From: Gammaproteobacteria bacterium | Lineage (GTDB): Bacteria; Pseudomonadota; Gammaproteobacteria; Burkholderiales; Thiobacillaceae | Length of the DNA stretch: 64,000 nt | Reading direction: 5' to 3' | NCBI GenBank assembly: GCA_018820765.1 | Contig: JAHJNN010000007.1 | Span: 1-64,000 of the forward strand | In this document: positions 1 through 8,130 of the stretch, piece after piece | Layout: each line of letters begins with the position of its first letter | Position numbering within the stretch: position 1 is the first letter of the stretch | Notes under the pieces: generated by a model | Databases searched by the model: none | The model's input: the letters and a program-made list of their open reading frames with translations, nothing else | Told to the model about the DNA's origin: nothing | Translations under genes and position numbers: made by a program

Positions 1-126
1 AACTCAAACTCACGCCGCTAAATTAATAACGACGCTTCATTCAAGTGTGAGCATTTATGCTAGTTGTCAGACCAACCGAAGTCGATCCAACTACCGCAAC
101 AACACCCACACCTATCGGCTGTAAAT

Positions 127-138
127 TGTTAAAGATCA
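127..138 (-). promoter_or_regulatory. boxA-like antitermination site of an rRNA leader
   Basis: Read on the minus strand the site is TGATCTTTAACA, an 11/12 match to the rRNA boxA consensus TGCTCTTTAACA, which loads the Nus antitermination complex on rRNA transcripts. It lies about 45 nt downstream of a strong promoter (188-215) and the rest of the leader runs to position 1, so the 16S rRNA gene is expected just outside the left edge. No protein-coding gene is credible in 1-229. Confidence 0.75.
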
Positions 139-187
139 ATCTCTTACTGACTTCGCTTTCGTTGCGTTGCCGTTTCGAGAGGTGCGC

Positions 188-215
188 ATTCTACGTAGTT
201 CACATAAAACGTCAA
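188..215 (-). promoter_or_regulatory. rRNA operon promoter
   Basis: On the minus strand: -35 TTGACG (210-215), a 16-bp spacer and -10 TAGAAT (188-193), followed by a GC-rich discriminator GCGCACC as in stringently controlled rRNA promoters. It fires leftward into the boxA leader and sits directly downstream of the tRNA-fMet gene. Confidence 0.75.
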
Positions 216-229
216 CACTTATTTCGAAA

Positions 230-306
<77 letters not shown>

Positions 307-341
307 CCTGTCGCAATGAACCGCGTCAATCGAGAAGCGGA

Positions 342-371
342 ACTATAGCAAAGCGGATTCAGGCCCGTCAA
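342..371 (-). promoter_or_regulatory. promoter of tRNA-fMet
   Basis: On the minus strand: -35 TTGACG (366-371), an 18-bp spacer and -10 TATAGT (342-347), about 35 bp upstream of the mature tRNA 5' end. I see nothing else in 372-578. Confidence 0.65.
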
Positions 372-578
372 CACTTACCCGACACTTCTAACAGGCCATT
401 GTGTTCTCGATCCAATATCCCCAATGTTTTCAGTCGACTGGAGCAATCGATATTCGCGCAACCAAGCCCACGACATTGCGATTGGCGCCGCAAGGCCGGC
501 AACACTGCTCATTTGTTAGGCAGACAGCGCGCGAGCAAACTCGCTACCATTCAGCGTCTCTGTCGATTTGGAACCATC

Positions 579-1766
579 GTGCGCATCACTGAATTCTCCC
601 TCTCGCGCCTGCCGCGCATTGAGTTCGGCCCCGGCGTGCTCGCCAAGCTGCCGGCCATCGCCCGCAGCTATGGTACGCATGCCTTGCTCGTGGCCGGCGC
701 GGGTTCCTTGAAAGCGTCGCCCTTCTGGGCTGCCGTGACCAGCGGCCTGAAAATGCAGGGCATGTCGTGGCTGCACCTCGCGATTCCGGGCGAGCCGTCG
801 CCGCAGATGGTGGATGAGGCGGTGCGCGCCTTGCGCGCAGAGCCGGTGGATGTGGTCATCGGCATCGGTGGCGGCAGCGCGCTGGATGCCGCCAAGGCGA
901 TTGCCGGCCTGCTGAAACCCGGTAATTCGGTCATGGATCATCTGGAGGGCGTGGGCCCGGAACTGCCCTACATCGGCCCGGCCACGCCGTTCATTGCGGT
1001 GCCGACTACCGCGGGCACCGGCTCGGAGGCCACCAAGAATGCGGTGTTGAGCGTGCAGGGGCCGGACGGCTTCAAGAAATCCTTTCGCGACGAGAAACTG
1101 GTGGCAGAAGTCGCGCTGGTCGACCCGGATCTTTTAACAACCTGCCCGCCCGCCGTCATTGCAGCCAATGGCATGGACGCCTTCACCCAGCTGCTGGAAT
1201 CCTATGTGTCCAGCCGTGCTGCGCCGCTGACCGATTCGCTCGCCTGGGGCGGCATGAAGGCTGCACGCGACGGCCTGCTGGCCTTGTATGCGGATGCCGG
1301 AAACGCCGCGGCACGCGAGCGGATGGCCTATGCGGCGCTGGTGTCGGGCATCACGCTGGCGCAGGTCGGGCTCGGTTCGGTGCACGGGCTGGCCGCGCCC
1401 TTGGGGGCGTTTTTCCCGATTCCGCATGGCGTCGCGTGCGGCACGCTGGTGGCCACGGCCACGCGCATCAATATCGAGGCTCTGCGCGCACGCGAACCAG
1501 CGCATCCGGCGCTGGAAAAATACGCGCAGGTGGGACGCCTGCTGAGCCGCCAGGGACAACTGGATCAGGCGGCCGCGCACGCCGTCCTGGTCGACACCCT
1601 GGACGCCTGGACGCACGAACTTCGGCTGCCGACGCTGGCGCACTACGGCGTGACGCCAGCCGACATCCCGCACGTCGTGGCCAACAGCCGCGGCAGCAGC
1701 ATGAAAACAAATCCGGTCCGGCTCGACGACGCGGAAATCGCGGCCATCCTTGCGGCGCGAATCTGA
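579..1766 (+). CDS. iron-containing alcohol dehydrogenase family protein
   Basis: This is a 395-residue group III (Fe-ADH) oxidoreductase, predicted to reduce an aldehyde or oxidise an alcohol with NAD(P) in the cytoplasm; the substrate is unknown. I chose the GTG at 579 because it gives the usual family length and an N-terminus (RITEFSLSRLPRIEFG) that begins with the Rossmann-side strand; in-frame codons further upstream add non-homologous sequence. Visible motifs are GGGS at about 97-100, TTAGTGSEAT at about 143-152, and the metal-site region GMDAFTQLLE at about 198-207. The classical ligand pattern is D-x3-H; here it is D200-x3-Q204, while the two downstream histidines (VHG about 269, PHG about 283) are kept. 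It stands alone between the tRNA and the LemA pair. Confidence 0.88.
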   Translation: MRITEFSLSRLPRIEFGPGVLAKLPAIARSYGTHALLVAGAGSLKASPFWAAVTSGLKMQGMSWLHLAIPGEPSPQMVDEAVRALRAEPVDVVIGIGGGSALDAAKAIAGLLKPGNSVMDHLEGVGPELPYIGPATPFIAVPTTAGTGSEATKNAVLSVQGPDGFKKSFRDEKLVAEVALVDPDLLTTCPPAVIAANGMDAFTQLLESYVSSRAAPLTDSLAWGGMKAARDGLLALYADAGNAAARERMAYAALVSGITLAQVGLGSVHGLAAPLGAFFPIPHGVACGTLVATATRINIEALRAREPAHPALEKYAQVGRLLSRQGQLDQAAAHAVLVDTLDAWTHELRLPTLAHYGVTPADIPHVVANSRGSSMKTNPVRLDDAEIAAILAARI

Positions 1767-1832
1767 GGGCGGCGCGCTCAAGTTAGGCTGGGGCCATCCG
1801 CTATTTCTGCGTCAACGTATCTGGAGTGCGTC

Positions 1833-2405
1833 ATGTCCGGTCTTTTGGTGTTTTTTATCGTGCTGGGGCTGTTCGCCGTTTTCGGCGTGTTCATCTTCAA
1901 CCAGTTGGTGACGCTGAAGCACAACGTCGGCAAGGCGTGGTCGAACATCGACGTGCTGCTCAAGCAGCGCCACGACGAACTGCCCAAGCTGGTCGAGACC
2001 TGCAAGCAATACATGCAGTTCGAGCAGGAGACGCTGGAAAAAGTGATGCAGGCACGCAGCCAGGTGGCGAGCGCGCGTGCCTCGCACGACATTCCCGCAC
2101 TGGGTCAGGCCGAAGGCGCGCTGCGGCTGGGACTGGGCAATCTGTTTGCGGTTGCCGAGGCCTATCCCGAGCTGAAGACCAACGAAACCTTCCAGCATCT
2201 GCAGGCACGCATCACCGGGCTGGAGAACGCCATCGCCGACCGCCGCGAGTTCTACAACGACTCGGTCAACGTCAACAACGTGCGCGTCGAGCAGTTCCCC
2301 GACACCGTCGTCGCGCGCCTGTTCGGCTTCCGCCAGTTTCCGCTGCTGCGGTTTGCCGCGGAAGAGAAGAAAGACGTCGACCTGAAACAGCTCTTCAATC
2401 GCTGA
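1833..2405 (+). CDS. LemA family protein
   Basis: This 190-residue protein has an N-terminal membrane segment (about 4-26) followed by a long helical domain containing the family stretches NQLVTLKHNVGKAWSNIDV and LLKQRHDELPKLVE. LemA proteins are membrane-anchored with the helical part in the periplasm; their function is poorly defined and no catalytic activity is known. The TGA stop overlaps the ATG of the GIDE-domain gene (TGATG at 2403-2407), so the two are translationally coupled, a pairing seen in many proteobacteria. The ATG start at 1833 is used. Confidence 0.9.
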   Translation: MSGLLVFFIVLGLFAVFGVFIFNQLVTLKHNVGKAWSNIDVLLKQRHDELPKLVETCKQYMQFEQETLEKVMQARSQVASARASHDIPALGQAEGALRLGLGNLFAVAEAYPELKTNETFQHLQARITGLENAIADRREFYNDSVNVNNVRVEQFPDTVVARLFGFRQFPLLRFAAEEKKDVDLKQLFNR

Positions 2406-3313
2406 TGTTCCCCGCGCGCTGGGCGGCCGAATGGCGGCACGATTACGCCAATCTCGCGCTGGGCGGCGGCAACCTGCTCATCCTGCTGCTTGGCCTCAAG
2501 CTGCAATCGCGCATCGGCTGGCAGATCAGCTTTGCGCTGGTCGGGCTGACCAGCTTCTGGGCGTGGTACGCCAACCTCAAGCGCTACCGTACCGTGGCGG
2601 ACACGCCGACTTCGCGCATTGCCTCGGCGCCGCAGGGCTACATCGAACTCGTCGGGCGCGGCCAGCAGCCGCCGGGCGACGGCCTGGTCAGCCCGATCAG
2701 CGGGCTGCCCTGCCTGTGGTACCGCTACCGCGTCGAACGCAAGAACGGCGACCGCTGGGAGTATGTCGAATCCGGGATCTCGCACGACACCTTCGGCCTC
2801 AGCGACGGCAGCGGCCAGGTGCTGGTCGATCCCGATGGCGCGGAAATCATGACCTCGCACAAGCAGGTTACCAATTCCGGCGGCTACCGCAGGACCGAGT
2901 GGACCCTGATCGAAGGCGAGACGATTTACGTCATCGGCGAGCACGTCACCCTCGGCGGGCCCAACGCCGTGCTCGACAAGAAAGCGGATCTCGCCACGCT
3001 GCTGGCGGAATGGAAACGGGACAAGACCGCCCTGCTGGCGCGCTTCGACGCCAACCGTGACGGCGAAATCAGCCTCGACGAATGGGAGCGCGCGCGCCAG
3101 GCCGCGTCGGTCGAAATCGACCGCGCCCATCTCGACATCCGCCTGAAAGACGGCGTCCATCTGATGCGCCAGCCCGCGCATGGCCGTCCGTTCCTGATCG
3201 CCAACCGCGAGGTCACCGCGCTGGTGCGGCATTTCCGTCTGTGGAGCTGGGCGCACCTGGCGCTCATGCTCGGCGTCCTGCTGGGCCTGATGCTGATCGG
3301 CCGCGCGGGCTGA
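2405..3313 (+). CDS. GIDE-domain membrane protein with an EF-hand-like loop
   Basis: This 302-residue membrane protein starts at the ATG that overlaps the lemA stop. Hydrophobic segments lie at about 18-56 and at the C-terminus (about 280-298). The region between resembles the GIDE domain (E3-ubiquitin-ligase-like in eukaryotes, no RING in bacteria) that is commonly encoded beside LemA; the stretch GLPCLWYRYRVER (about 100-112) is typical. Residues 215-226 form a canonical calcium loop, D-x-N-x-D-G-x-I-x3-E (DANRDGEISLDE), which is not a standard part of the family. Role: probably an envelope-stress partner of LemA (inference). Whether the loop binds Ca2+ cannot be told from sequence. Confidence 0.8.
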   Translation: MFPARWAAEWRHDYANLALGGGNLLILLLGLKLQSRIGWQISFALVGLTSFWAWYANLKRYRTVADTPTSRIASAPQGYIELVGRGQQPPGDGLVSPISGLPCLWYRYRVERKNGDRWEYVESGISHDTFGLSDGSGQVLVDPDGAEIMTSHKQVTNSGGYRRTEWTLIEGETIYVIGEHVTLGGPNAVLDKKADLATLLAEWKRDKTALLARFDANRDGEISLDEWERARQAASVEIDRAHLDIRLKDGVHLMRQPAHGRPFLIANREVTALVRHFRLWSWAHLALMLGVLLGLMLIGRAG

Positions 3314-3371
3314 CGCTTGCCCAAGCGGGGCTCGCTACCTATAGTTGGAGTACGCACGGAGGACTTGAAAA

Positions 3372-3647
3372 ATGAAACCCGCCATTCCAGAAACCCCGCC
3401 TGACTACGATCACACCCGCATCATCGAGCGGCCAGATGGCTGTTACTGGATCGATGCCGAAACCGGTGAAGAGTACGGTCCCTTCGCAAGCCTGCTGGAA
3501 GCCGTGCAAGACATGGAGTACAACGCCGAAAGTGACTACGAGCCGGGCGAGACCGTGGAAGAAGCCGAAGACGAAATCGGCATCTCGGACTGGATCGACC
3601 CCGATACCGGCGAACCCGGCGAAGCAGCCCACCGCCCCGTCGAGTAA
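3372..3647 (+). CDS. small acidic hypothetical protein
   Basis: This 91-residue, strongly acidic protein has no signal peptide or membrane segment. A good ribosome-binding site (GGAGG at 3359-3363) precedes the ATG. Two motifs echo each other, WIDAETGEEYGPF (about 26-38) and WIDPDTGEPGE (about 74-84), suggesting an internal duplication. I do not recognise the family. Its base composition matches its neighbours, and it follows the GIDE gene on the same strand after 58 bp, so co-transcription is possible. Confidence 0.7.
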   Translation: MKPAIPETPPDYDHTRIIERPDGCYWIDAETGEEYGPFASLLEAVQDMEYNAESDYEPGETVEEAEDEIGISDWIDPDTGEPGEAAHRPVE

Positions 3648-3663
3648 GCCTTGATCGCGCCCC

Positions 3664-4071
3664 TCAGGCGCGCCGTCCCTTCTCCTCCGCTGCCCGCGCC
3701 TCGCGCTCGAAAACGTTATCGCGATAGGGATGGCCGCCCCGCAGCCAGGCGATCAACCCGGCCAGGGGATACAGCACCAGCATCAATGCCCCCCAGCGCT
3801 CGAACTGCTTGACGTGCGCGCGCTCATGGGCGCGCGTTGCACTCAGCGCATCTCGCGACACCCCCACCACAACATGCCCCAGCGTGATCGCCGCGATCGC
3901 GCCGCAGAACGGAAAACCGCGCCGCAGCACCCGGGCGGGCCAACCCCCCGCGGCTTCCAGCACGCCGTCCACCCGCTGCAGCACACCGCCGCTGCCGCGT
4001 GCAACGAGCGCAAGCAGCAAGCCGAGCAGGGTCGCCGGAAAAGACCATAAATAGAACCATATCCGCAGCAT
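3664..4071 (-). CDS. membrane protein with an HExxH motif
   Basis: This 135-residue protein has hydrophobic segments at about 3-25, 53-72 and 94-110. Between the last two lies H82-E-R-A-H86, matching the zinc-protease signature HExxH, with a later glutamate pair in FEREARAAEEK that could supply a third ligand. Several small bacterial inner-membrane proteins share this layout and are annotated only as hypothetical. It directly follows the ferredoxin-reductase gene at 4072 with no gap, so the two are probably one transcript. Proteolytic activity is unproven. Confidence 0.7.
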   Translation of the reverse strand: MLRIWFYLWSFPATLLGLLLALVARGSGGVLQRVDGVLEAAGGWPARVLRRGFPFCGAIAAITLGHVVVGVSRDALSATRAHERAHVKQFERWGALMLVLYPLAGLIAWLRGGHPYRDNVFEREARAAEEKGRRA

Positions 4072-5532
4072 TCAAGCGTCGGTCGCGCCGGCAAACCAGC
4101 GCACCTCGGGCAGGCCCTGGCCCACGAAATGCGCCCTCGCCCGTTCCAGCTGCGCCGCGGTCCCGGCCGCATACACGTCGAACCGGTGCAGGTCGGGATA
4201 ATCCGTCACGATGGCCGCCAGCACGCGGTCGAGATCGTCGGACTGCGCATGCGGCACGTAGTTGAAATTGTCCAGCGCATCGGTCCACGCGCGGCACAGG
4301 TTGTCCTGGTAATGCCCGGCCGCATCGGCCAGCCAGTGCAGGTCCATCGATTCGGCCAGCTCCAGCGACATGGCGTGCTGGATCAGGCTCTTGATCGGCG
4401 CAAAGCCGGCGCCAAAGGCGAGGAAGATCACCGGGCGCGGCGAATCCTCGTCCAGCACGAATTCGCCGTACGGCCCTTCCACGTCCACCGTGTCGTTGGC
4501 ATGCAGGCGGCTGAATACGGCTTCGGCAAACGCATCGCCGGGCCGGCGCGGAATCTGCACCTCGATGTGGCGGTCCTCGCATGGGCAACTGGCGATGGCA
4601 TAGCGCCCGCGCATCCCGTCGATCGACACGTCGATGCGCTGGCCGCCGAGGTAGCGCAATCGCTGGCTGCGCGGCGCAAGCAGATGCAGTGCGGCCACCT
4701 GCGGATTGAACACCTCGACCGATTTCACCCGGGCAGTGAGATTCTGCACCGGGATGTCGCGCGCGCCCGCCACGTTGGCCTCGATCACCACGTCGTTCAC
4801 CGGCGCGTAGGCGCACAGCAGGATGACCCCGGCGTCCTTCTCGGCATCCTTCAGCACATAGTCGTGGGCGTGGACCTTCTTCACCTCGCCCGCCAGCACA
4901 CGCGCCTTGCACTCGCCACAATTGCCGTTGCTGCAGCCGTAGTTGAGCGACACCCCGTTGCGCAGCGCGGCTTCCAGCAGCGTGTCGTTGCCCTCCACAA
5001 AAAACTCGTGGCCGCTGGGCTGGATGGTGACGTGGGCTGACATGATCTTGAGTATCCTTTCCTGCACAATCGCCGCCTGCGCCTGCTCGGCATCCGGCGG
5101 CACCTCGGCCAGATTGCGCAGCAGAAATGCGCGCACGGTGTGCAGCGCGTGGTGGGTCTCAGGGCTCGCGTCTTCGTCGATTTCCTCGATCTTCTCGTCC
5201 AGCCAAGTCATCACGCTGCCGTAATGCAGCAACAGGGCCCTGGCTGCCGCGTAATCGTTCCCAAGCTCGGTCAGGCGGGCCGCCAGCACCTCCTTGTCCG
5301 GCAGCGCACGCTCCAGCACCCGCTTGGCAAACGCCTTGTCCTTGATTTCGGTGACGCGGCGGAATTCCGCATCGTCGTCCCATTTCACCTCGGGAAACGC
5401 ACGCAGCAGCTCGTCGAGTTCGACCATGCCGTCGAAGGTCGCCAGCGTGCCGTTGCGGATCATTTCCTGCAGCGCATGGCGCGGCTGTGCGACCAGCTTG
5501 GCAACGCGGGAAAGCGGGAGCAGATGACTCAT
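4072..5532 (-). CDS. 2Fe-2S ferredoxin / FAD-NAD(P) reductase with N-terminal extension
   Basis: This is a 486-residue electron-transfer flavoprotein. Residues about 1-160 are a soluble helical region starting MSHLLPLSRVAKLVAQPRHAL, resembling a short winged-helix-like segment followed by a coiled region; I do not recognise this part as a named domain. From about 164 a plant-type ferredoxin domain supplies C200-x4-C205-x2-C208 and C240. It is followed by a FAD-binding barrel (RYAIASC, a variant of RxYS) and an NAD(P) domain with GAGFAPIKSLI. The same arrangement without the N-terminal part is found in CDP-6-deoxyglucoseen-reductase-like and phenol-hydroxylase reductase families. An internal ATG at about residue 164 could give a shorter ferredoxin-reductase, but the upstream codons read continuously and have coding character. 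Confidence 0.82.
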   Translation of the reverse strand: MSHLLPLSRVAKLVAQPRHALQEMIRNGTLATFDGMVELDELLRAFPEVKWDDDAEFRRVTEIKDKAFAKRVLERALPDKEVLAARLTELGNDYAAARALLLHYGSVMTWLDEKIEEIDEDASPETHHALHTVRAFLLRNLAEVPPDAEQAQAAIVQERILKIMSAHVTIQPSGHEFFVEGNDTLLEAALRNGVSLNYGCSNGNCGECKARVLAGEVKKVHAHDYVLKDAEKDAGVILLCAYAPVNDVVIEANVAGARDIPVQNLTARVKSVEVFNPQVAALHLLAPRSQRLRYLGGQRIDVSIDGMRGRYAIASCPCEDRHIEVQIPRRPGDAFAEAVFSRLHANDTVDVEGPYGEFVLDEDSPRPVIFLAFGAGFAPIKSLIQHAMSLELAESMDLHWLADAAGHYQDNLCRAWTDALDNFNYVPHAQSDDLDRVLAAIVTDYPDLHRFDVYAAGTAAQLERARAHFVGQGLPEVRWFAGATDA

Positions 5533-5634
5533 GGCGTGATGGTACCCCGTGCGCCTGACGGACAGAATCGGCAATTCACCAGATTCTGAATCCCTGATTC
5601 GAACGCCAGGTGCTTCTGCCAATACAATCGCAAC

Positions 5635-7332
5635 ATGCCCGCCATCACCACCCGCCCCTGCCCCGCCGATGCCCAGGCCGCCCTCGAACAGGCCGGCCTC
5701 ACGCCGGCGTGGGCCCGGCTCTATGCCGCGCGCGGCGTCACCCATCCCGAGCAGGTCGCCCACCGCTTGCCGCAGCTGCTGCCGCCCGCCGGGCTGCTGC
5801 ACATCGAGCGCGCCGCCGCCCTGCTGGCCGACGCCATTCAGGAAAAGAAGCGCCTGCTCATCATTGCCGACTACGACGCCGACGGCGCCACCGCCTGCGC
5901 GGTCGGCGTGCGCGGCCTCTCCCTGCTCGGCGCGCGGGTCGATTTCATCGTGCCCAACCGGCTCGAACACGGCTACGGCCTCACCCCCGACATCGTGAAG
6001 CTCGCCGCCGAGCGGCAACCCGACCTGCTGGTCACGGTCGACAACGGTATCGCCGCGGTCGATGGCGTGGCGGCGGCGAACGCACTCGGCATCCCGGTGC
6101 TGGTCACCGACCACCACCTGCCCGGCGACGCGCTGCCGGACGCCGTCTGCATCGTCAACCCGAACCAGCCCGGCTGCGGCTTCGCGTCGAAGAATCTGGC
6201 GGGCGTGGGCGTGATGTTCTACGTGCTGCTGGCATTGCGCGCCGAACTACGGCAGCGCGGCACCTATGCGGAAAAGGCCGAACCCGACCTGCGCGCCCTG
6301 CTCGATCTGGTCGCGCTCGGCACCGTCGCCGACGTCGTCAGGCTCGACGCCAACAACCGCACCCTGGTCGAGAACGGCCTGGCTCGGATGCGCGCAGGTA
6401 AGGCCAGCGCCGGCGTCAACGCGCTGTTCCGCGCCGCCGCGCGCGACCCCGCGCGCGCCACCGTGTTCGACCTCGGCTTCATGCTCGGCCCGCGCCTCAA
6501 CGCCGCCGGCCGCATCGACGACATGGCGCTCGGCATCGAATGCCTGCTGGCCGACGACCCCGCCACCGCGCAGCAGCTGGCGCAGCGGCTCGACGCCCTC
6601 AACCGCGCGCGGCGCGACGTCGAATCCGACATGCTGGAAGAAGCGCTCGCCATCCTCGCCGGCTTCAGCCCCACCGACAGCCACAGCCTCACCGCTTACC
6701 AGCCCGGCTGGCACATCGGCGTCATCGGCATCCTCGCCTCGCGGCTGAAGGACAAATTTCATCGCCCCACCATCGTGCTGGCCCAAAGTGAAGGCGGTGA
6801 ACTCAAGGGTTCCGGCCGTTCCATCCCCGGCCTGCACCTGCGCGACGCGCTCGACCTGGTCGACAAGCGCCATCCCGGCCTCATCCTCAAGTTCGGCGGC
6901 CATGCCATGGCGGCCGGGCTCAGCCTTGCCGCCGGCCGCCACGAGGAATTCGGACTGGCCTTCGAGACGGTGGTGCGCGAACTGATCGACCCGGCCGACC
7001 TGCAGGGCGTGATCGAAACCGACGGCGAACTGGCTGCTGCCGACCACAGCTATTCCCTCGCAGAGCAGCTCGACCGTGCGGTCTGGGGACAGGGCTTTCC
7101 CGCCCCGCTGTTTACCGCCACCTTCGATGTCGTGGCGCAGCGCGTCGTCGGCGAAAAGCATCTGAAACTGAAACTGGCGCGCGATGGGGCAATGTTCGAG
7201 GCCATGCATTTCTTCCACCCCGACCCGCTGCCCGGGCGGATCCATGCCGTGTATGCCCTGATGCCCAACGAATTCAATGGCCAGCAGACGCTGCAGCTGA
7301 AGCTGCAGCACTGGGAACCGGCGGCCGCATGA
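5635..7332 (+). CDS. recJ: single-stranded-DNA-specific exonuclease RecJ
   Basis: This 565-residue protein is a 5'-3' exonuclease acting on single-stranded DNA in RecF-pathway recombination, mismatch repair and base-excision repair. The DHH phosphoesterase motifs are all visible: DYDADG (about 80), TVDNG (about 139), TDHH (about 160) and GTVADVV (about 230). The DHHA1 part has SGRSIPGLHLRDAL and FGGHAMAAGLSL (about 420). The length is normal for proteobacterial RecJ. It is transcribed opposite to both neighbours. Confidence 0.95.
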   Translation: MPAITTRPCPADAQAALEQAGLTPAWARLYAARGVTHPEQVAHRLPQLLPPAGLLHIERAAALLADAIQEKKRLLIIADYDADGATACAVGVRGLSLLGARVDFIVPNRLEHGYGLTPDIVKLAAERQPDLLVTVDNGIAAVDGVAAANALGIPVLVTDHHLPGDALPDAVCIVNPNQPGCGFASKNLAGVGVMFYVLLALRAELRQRGTYAEKAEPDLRALLDLVALGTVADVVRLDANNRTLVENGLARMRAGKASAGVNALFRAAARDPARATVFDLGFMLGPRLNAAGRIDDMALGIECLLADDPATAQQLAQRLDALNRARRDVESDMLEEALAILAGFSPTDSHSLTAYQPGWHIGVIGILASRLKDKFHRPTIVLAQSEGGELKGSGRSIPGLHLRDALDLVDKRHPGLILKFGGHAMAAGLSLAAGRHEEFGLAFETVVRELIDPADLQGVIETDGELAAADHSYSLAEQLDRAVWGQGFPAPLFTATFDVVAQRVVGEKHLKLKLARDGAMFEAMHFFHPDPLPGRIHAVYALMPNEFNGQQTLQLKLQHWEPAAA

Positions 7333-7337
7333 CGGCC

Positions 7338-7365
7338 AAAAAAATGGCGGGGTGAGAACCCCGCC
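7338..7365 (-). terminator. intrinsic terminator for the ExbBD/TonB/porin operon
   Basis: A GGCGGGG/CCCCGCC stem (7346-7365) is preceded on the plus strand by seven A residues (7338-7344). For a leftward transcript this is a GC-rich hairpin followed by a U tract, placed after the last gene of the minus-strand operon. It may also block read-through from recJ. Confidence 0.7.
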
Positions 7366-7382
7366 AAACAAAGCACCATCGG

Positions 7383-7423
7383 AGAATGACACCTTGCCCA
7401 AGCCAGTTGGACGGTGTCATTCT
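7383..7423. repeat. perfect 11-bp inverted repeat between convergent genes
   Basis: The arms AGAATGACACC (7383-7393) and GGTGTCATTCT (7413-7423) are exact complements separated by 19 bp. It sits in the gap between recJ and the convergent operon, next to the terminator. There is no T run on either side, so it is either an auxiliary terminator stem or a protein site. Confidence 0.5.
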
Positions 7424-7494
7424 GCATGCGGACGATGACCTTTCGCTGCGGCGGGGACGCGCCAGGCATGGTCCGTTCGGCCCATTCCCTCCAA

Positions 7495-8130
7495 TCAGGG
7501 TTTCCCGCTCGCGCCGAGTTTTTCCCGGTCGAGACGGTCGCGCCAGATTTCCAGCAGGTTTTCCACTTCGACCTTTTTCAAGCCGGTGAAGGGCTCAGCC
7601 TGTGCCAGCGCATCCTGGCAGGATTTGTCGCGATATTTCTGCATCATCTCGCGGCCCAGCGTGTAGAGGCTGCCGTTGTGCGTCCGGCAAAACTGCAGAT
7701 CGCGCACCGTGCCCGACAGTTCGCCTTCCGTGTGTTTTTTGGCGGATTCCGTCTGCGCAAGCGTCTGCGCGGTGGCACGCTGCAGGGCCACACTGTCGGC
7801 CAGCTGCTTTTCGGTGTCGGCCAGACGCGTTTTCAACGCTTCGTTCTCCACTTGCGCGGCTTCAAGTTCAGCCTCCACTCGGCGGCGTGCCGCCCGCTCT
7901 CCTGCAAGCTGGCGCTTCGTGGCGCCGAATTTTTCCAGCTCGCGCTCGGCGGTTTCCTTGTCGGCCAGGGCCGCCGCCTTTTCCTGCTCGGCCAGCGCGC
8001 GCGCCTGCTCGATCTGCTGCACCTGCTGCTGCATGCGGCGCAGCATCTGCTTCTCGCGGCTGTCGTTCGCCGCCCAGGAAGGCGAGGTTGCGAGCACCAT
8101 CATCGCCAGCAGCAATGAAAAAGTTTTCAT
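7495..8130 (-). CDS. exported coiled-coil protein
   Basis: This 211-residue protein has a signal peptide (MKTFSLLLAMMVLATSPSWA) and a long coiled coil rich in Glu, Ala, Arg and Gln at about 25-145. It is followed by a small C-terminal domain with two Cys (FCRTHN and KSCQD), which could form a disulfide in the periplasm. The start ATG at 8130 overlaps the stop of the ankyrin gene (ATGA). As the last gene of the DUF2341-ExbB/ExbD/TonB/porin operon it is probably a periplasmic helper of that system (inference). I know no experimentally studied homologue. Confidence 0.8.
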   Translation of the reverse strand: MKTFSLLLAMMVLATSPSWAANDSREKQMLRRMQQQVQQIEQARALAEQEKAAALADKETAERELEKFGATKRQLAGERAARRRVEAELEAAQVENEALKTRLADTEKQLADSVALQRATAQTLAQTESAKKHTEGELSGTVRDLQFCRTHNGSLYTLGREMMQKYRDKSCQDALAQAEPFTGLKKVEVENLLEIWRDRLDREKLGASGKP

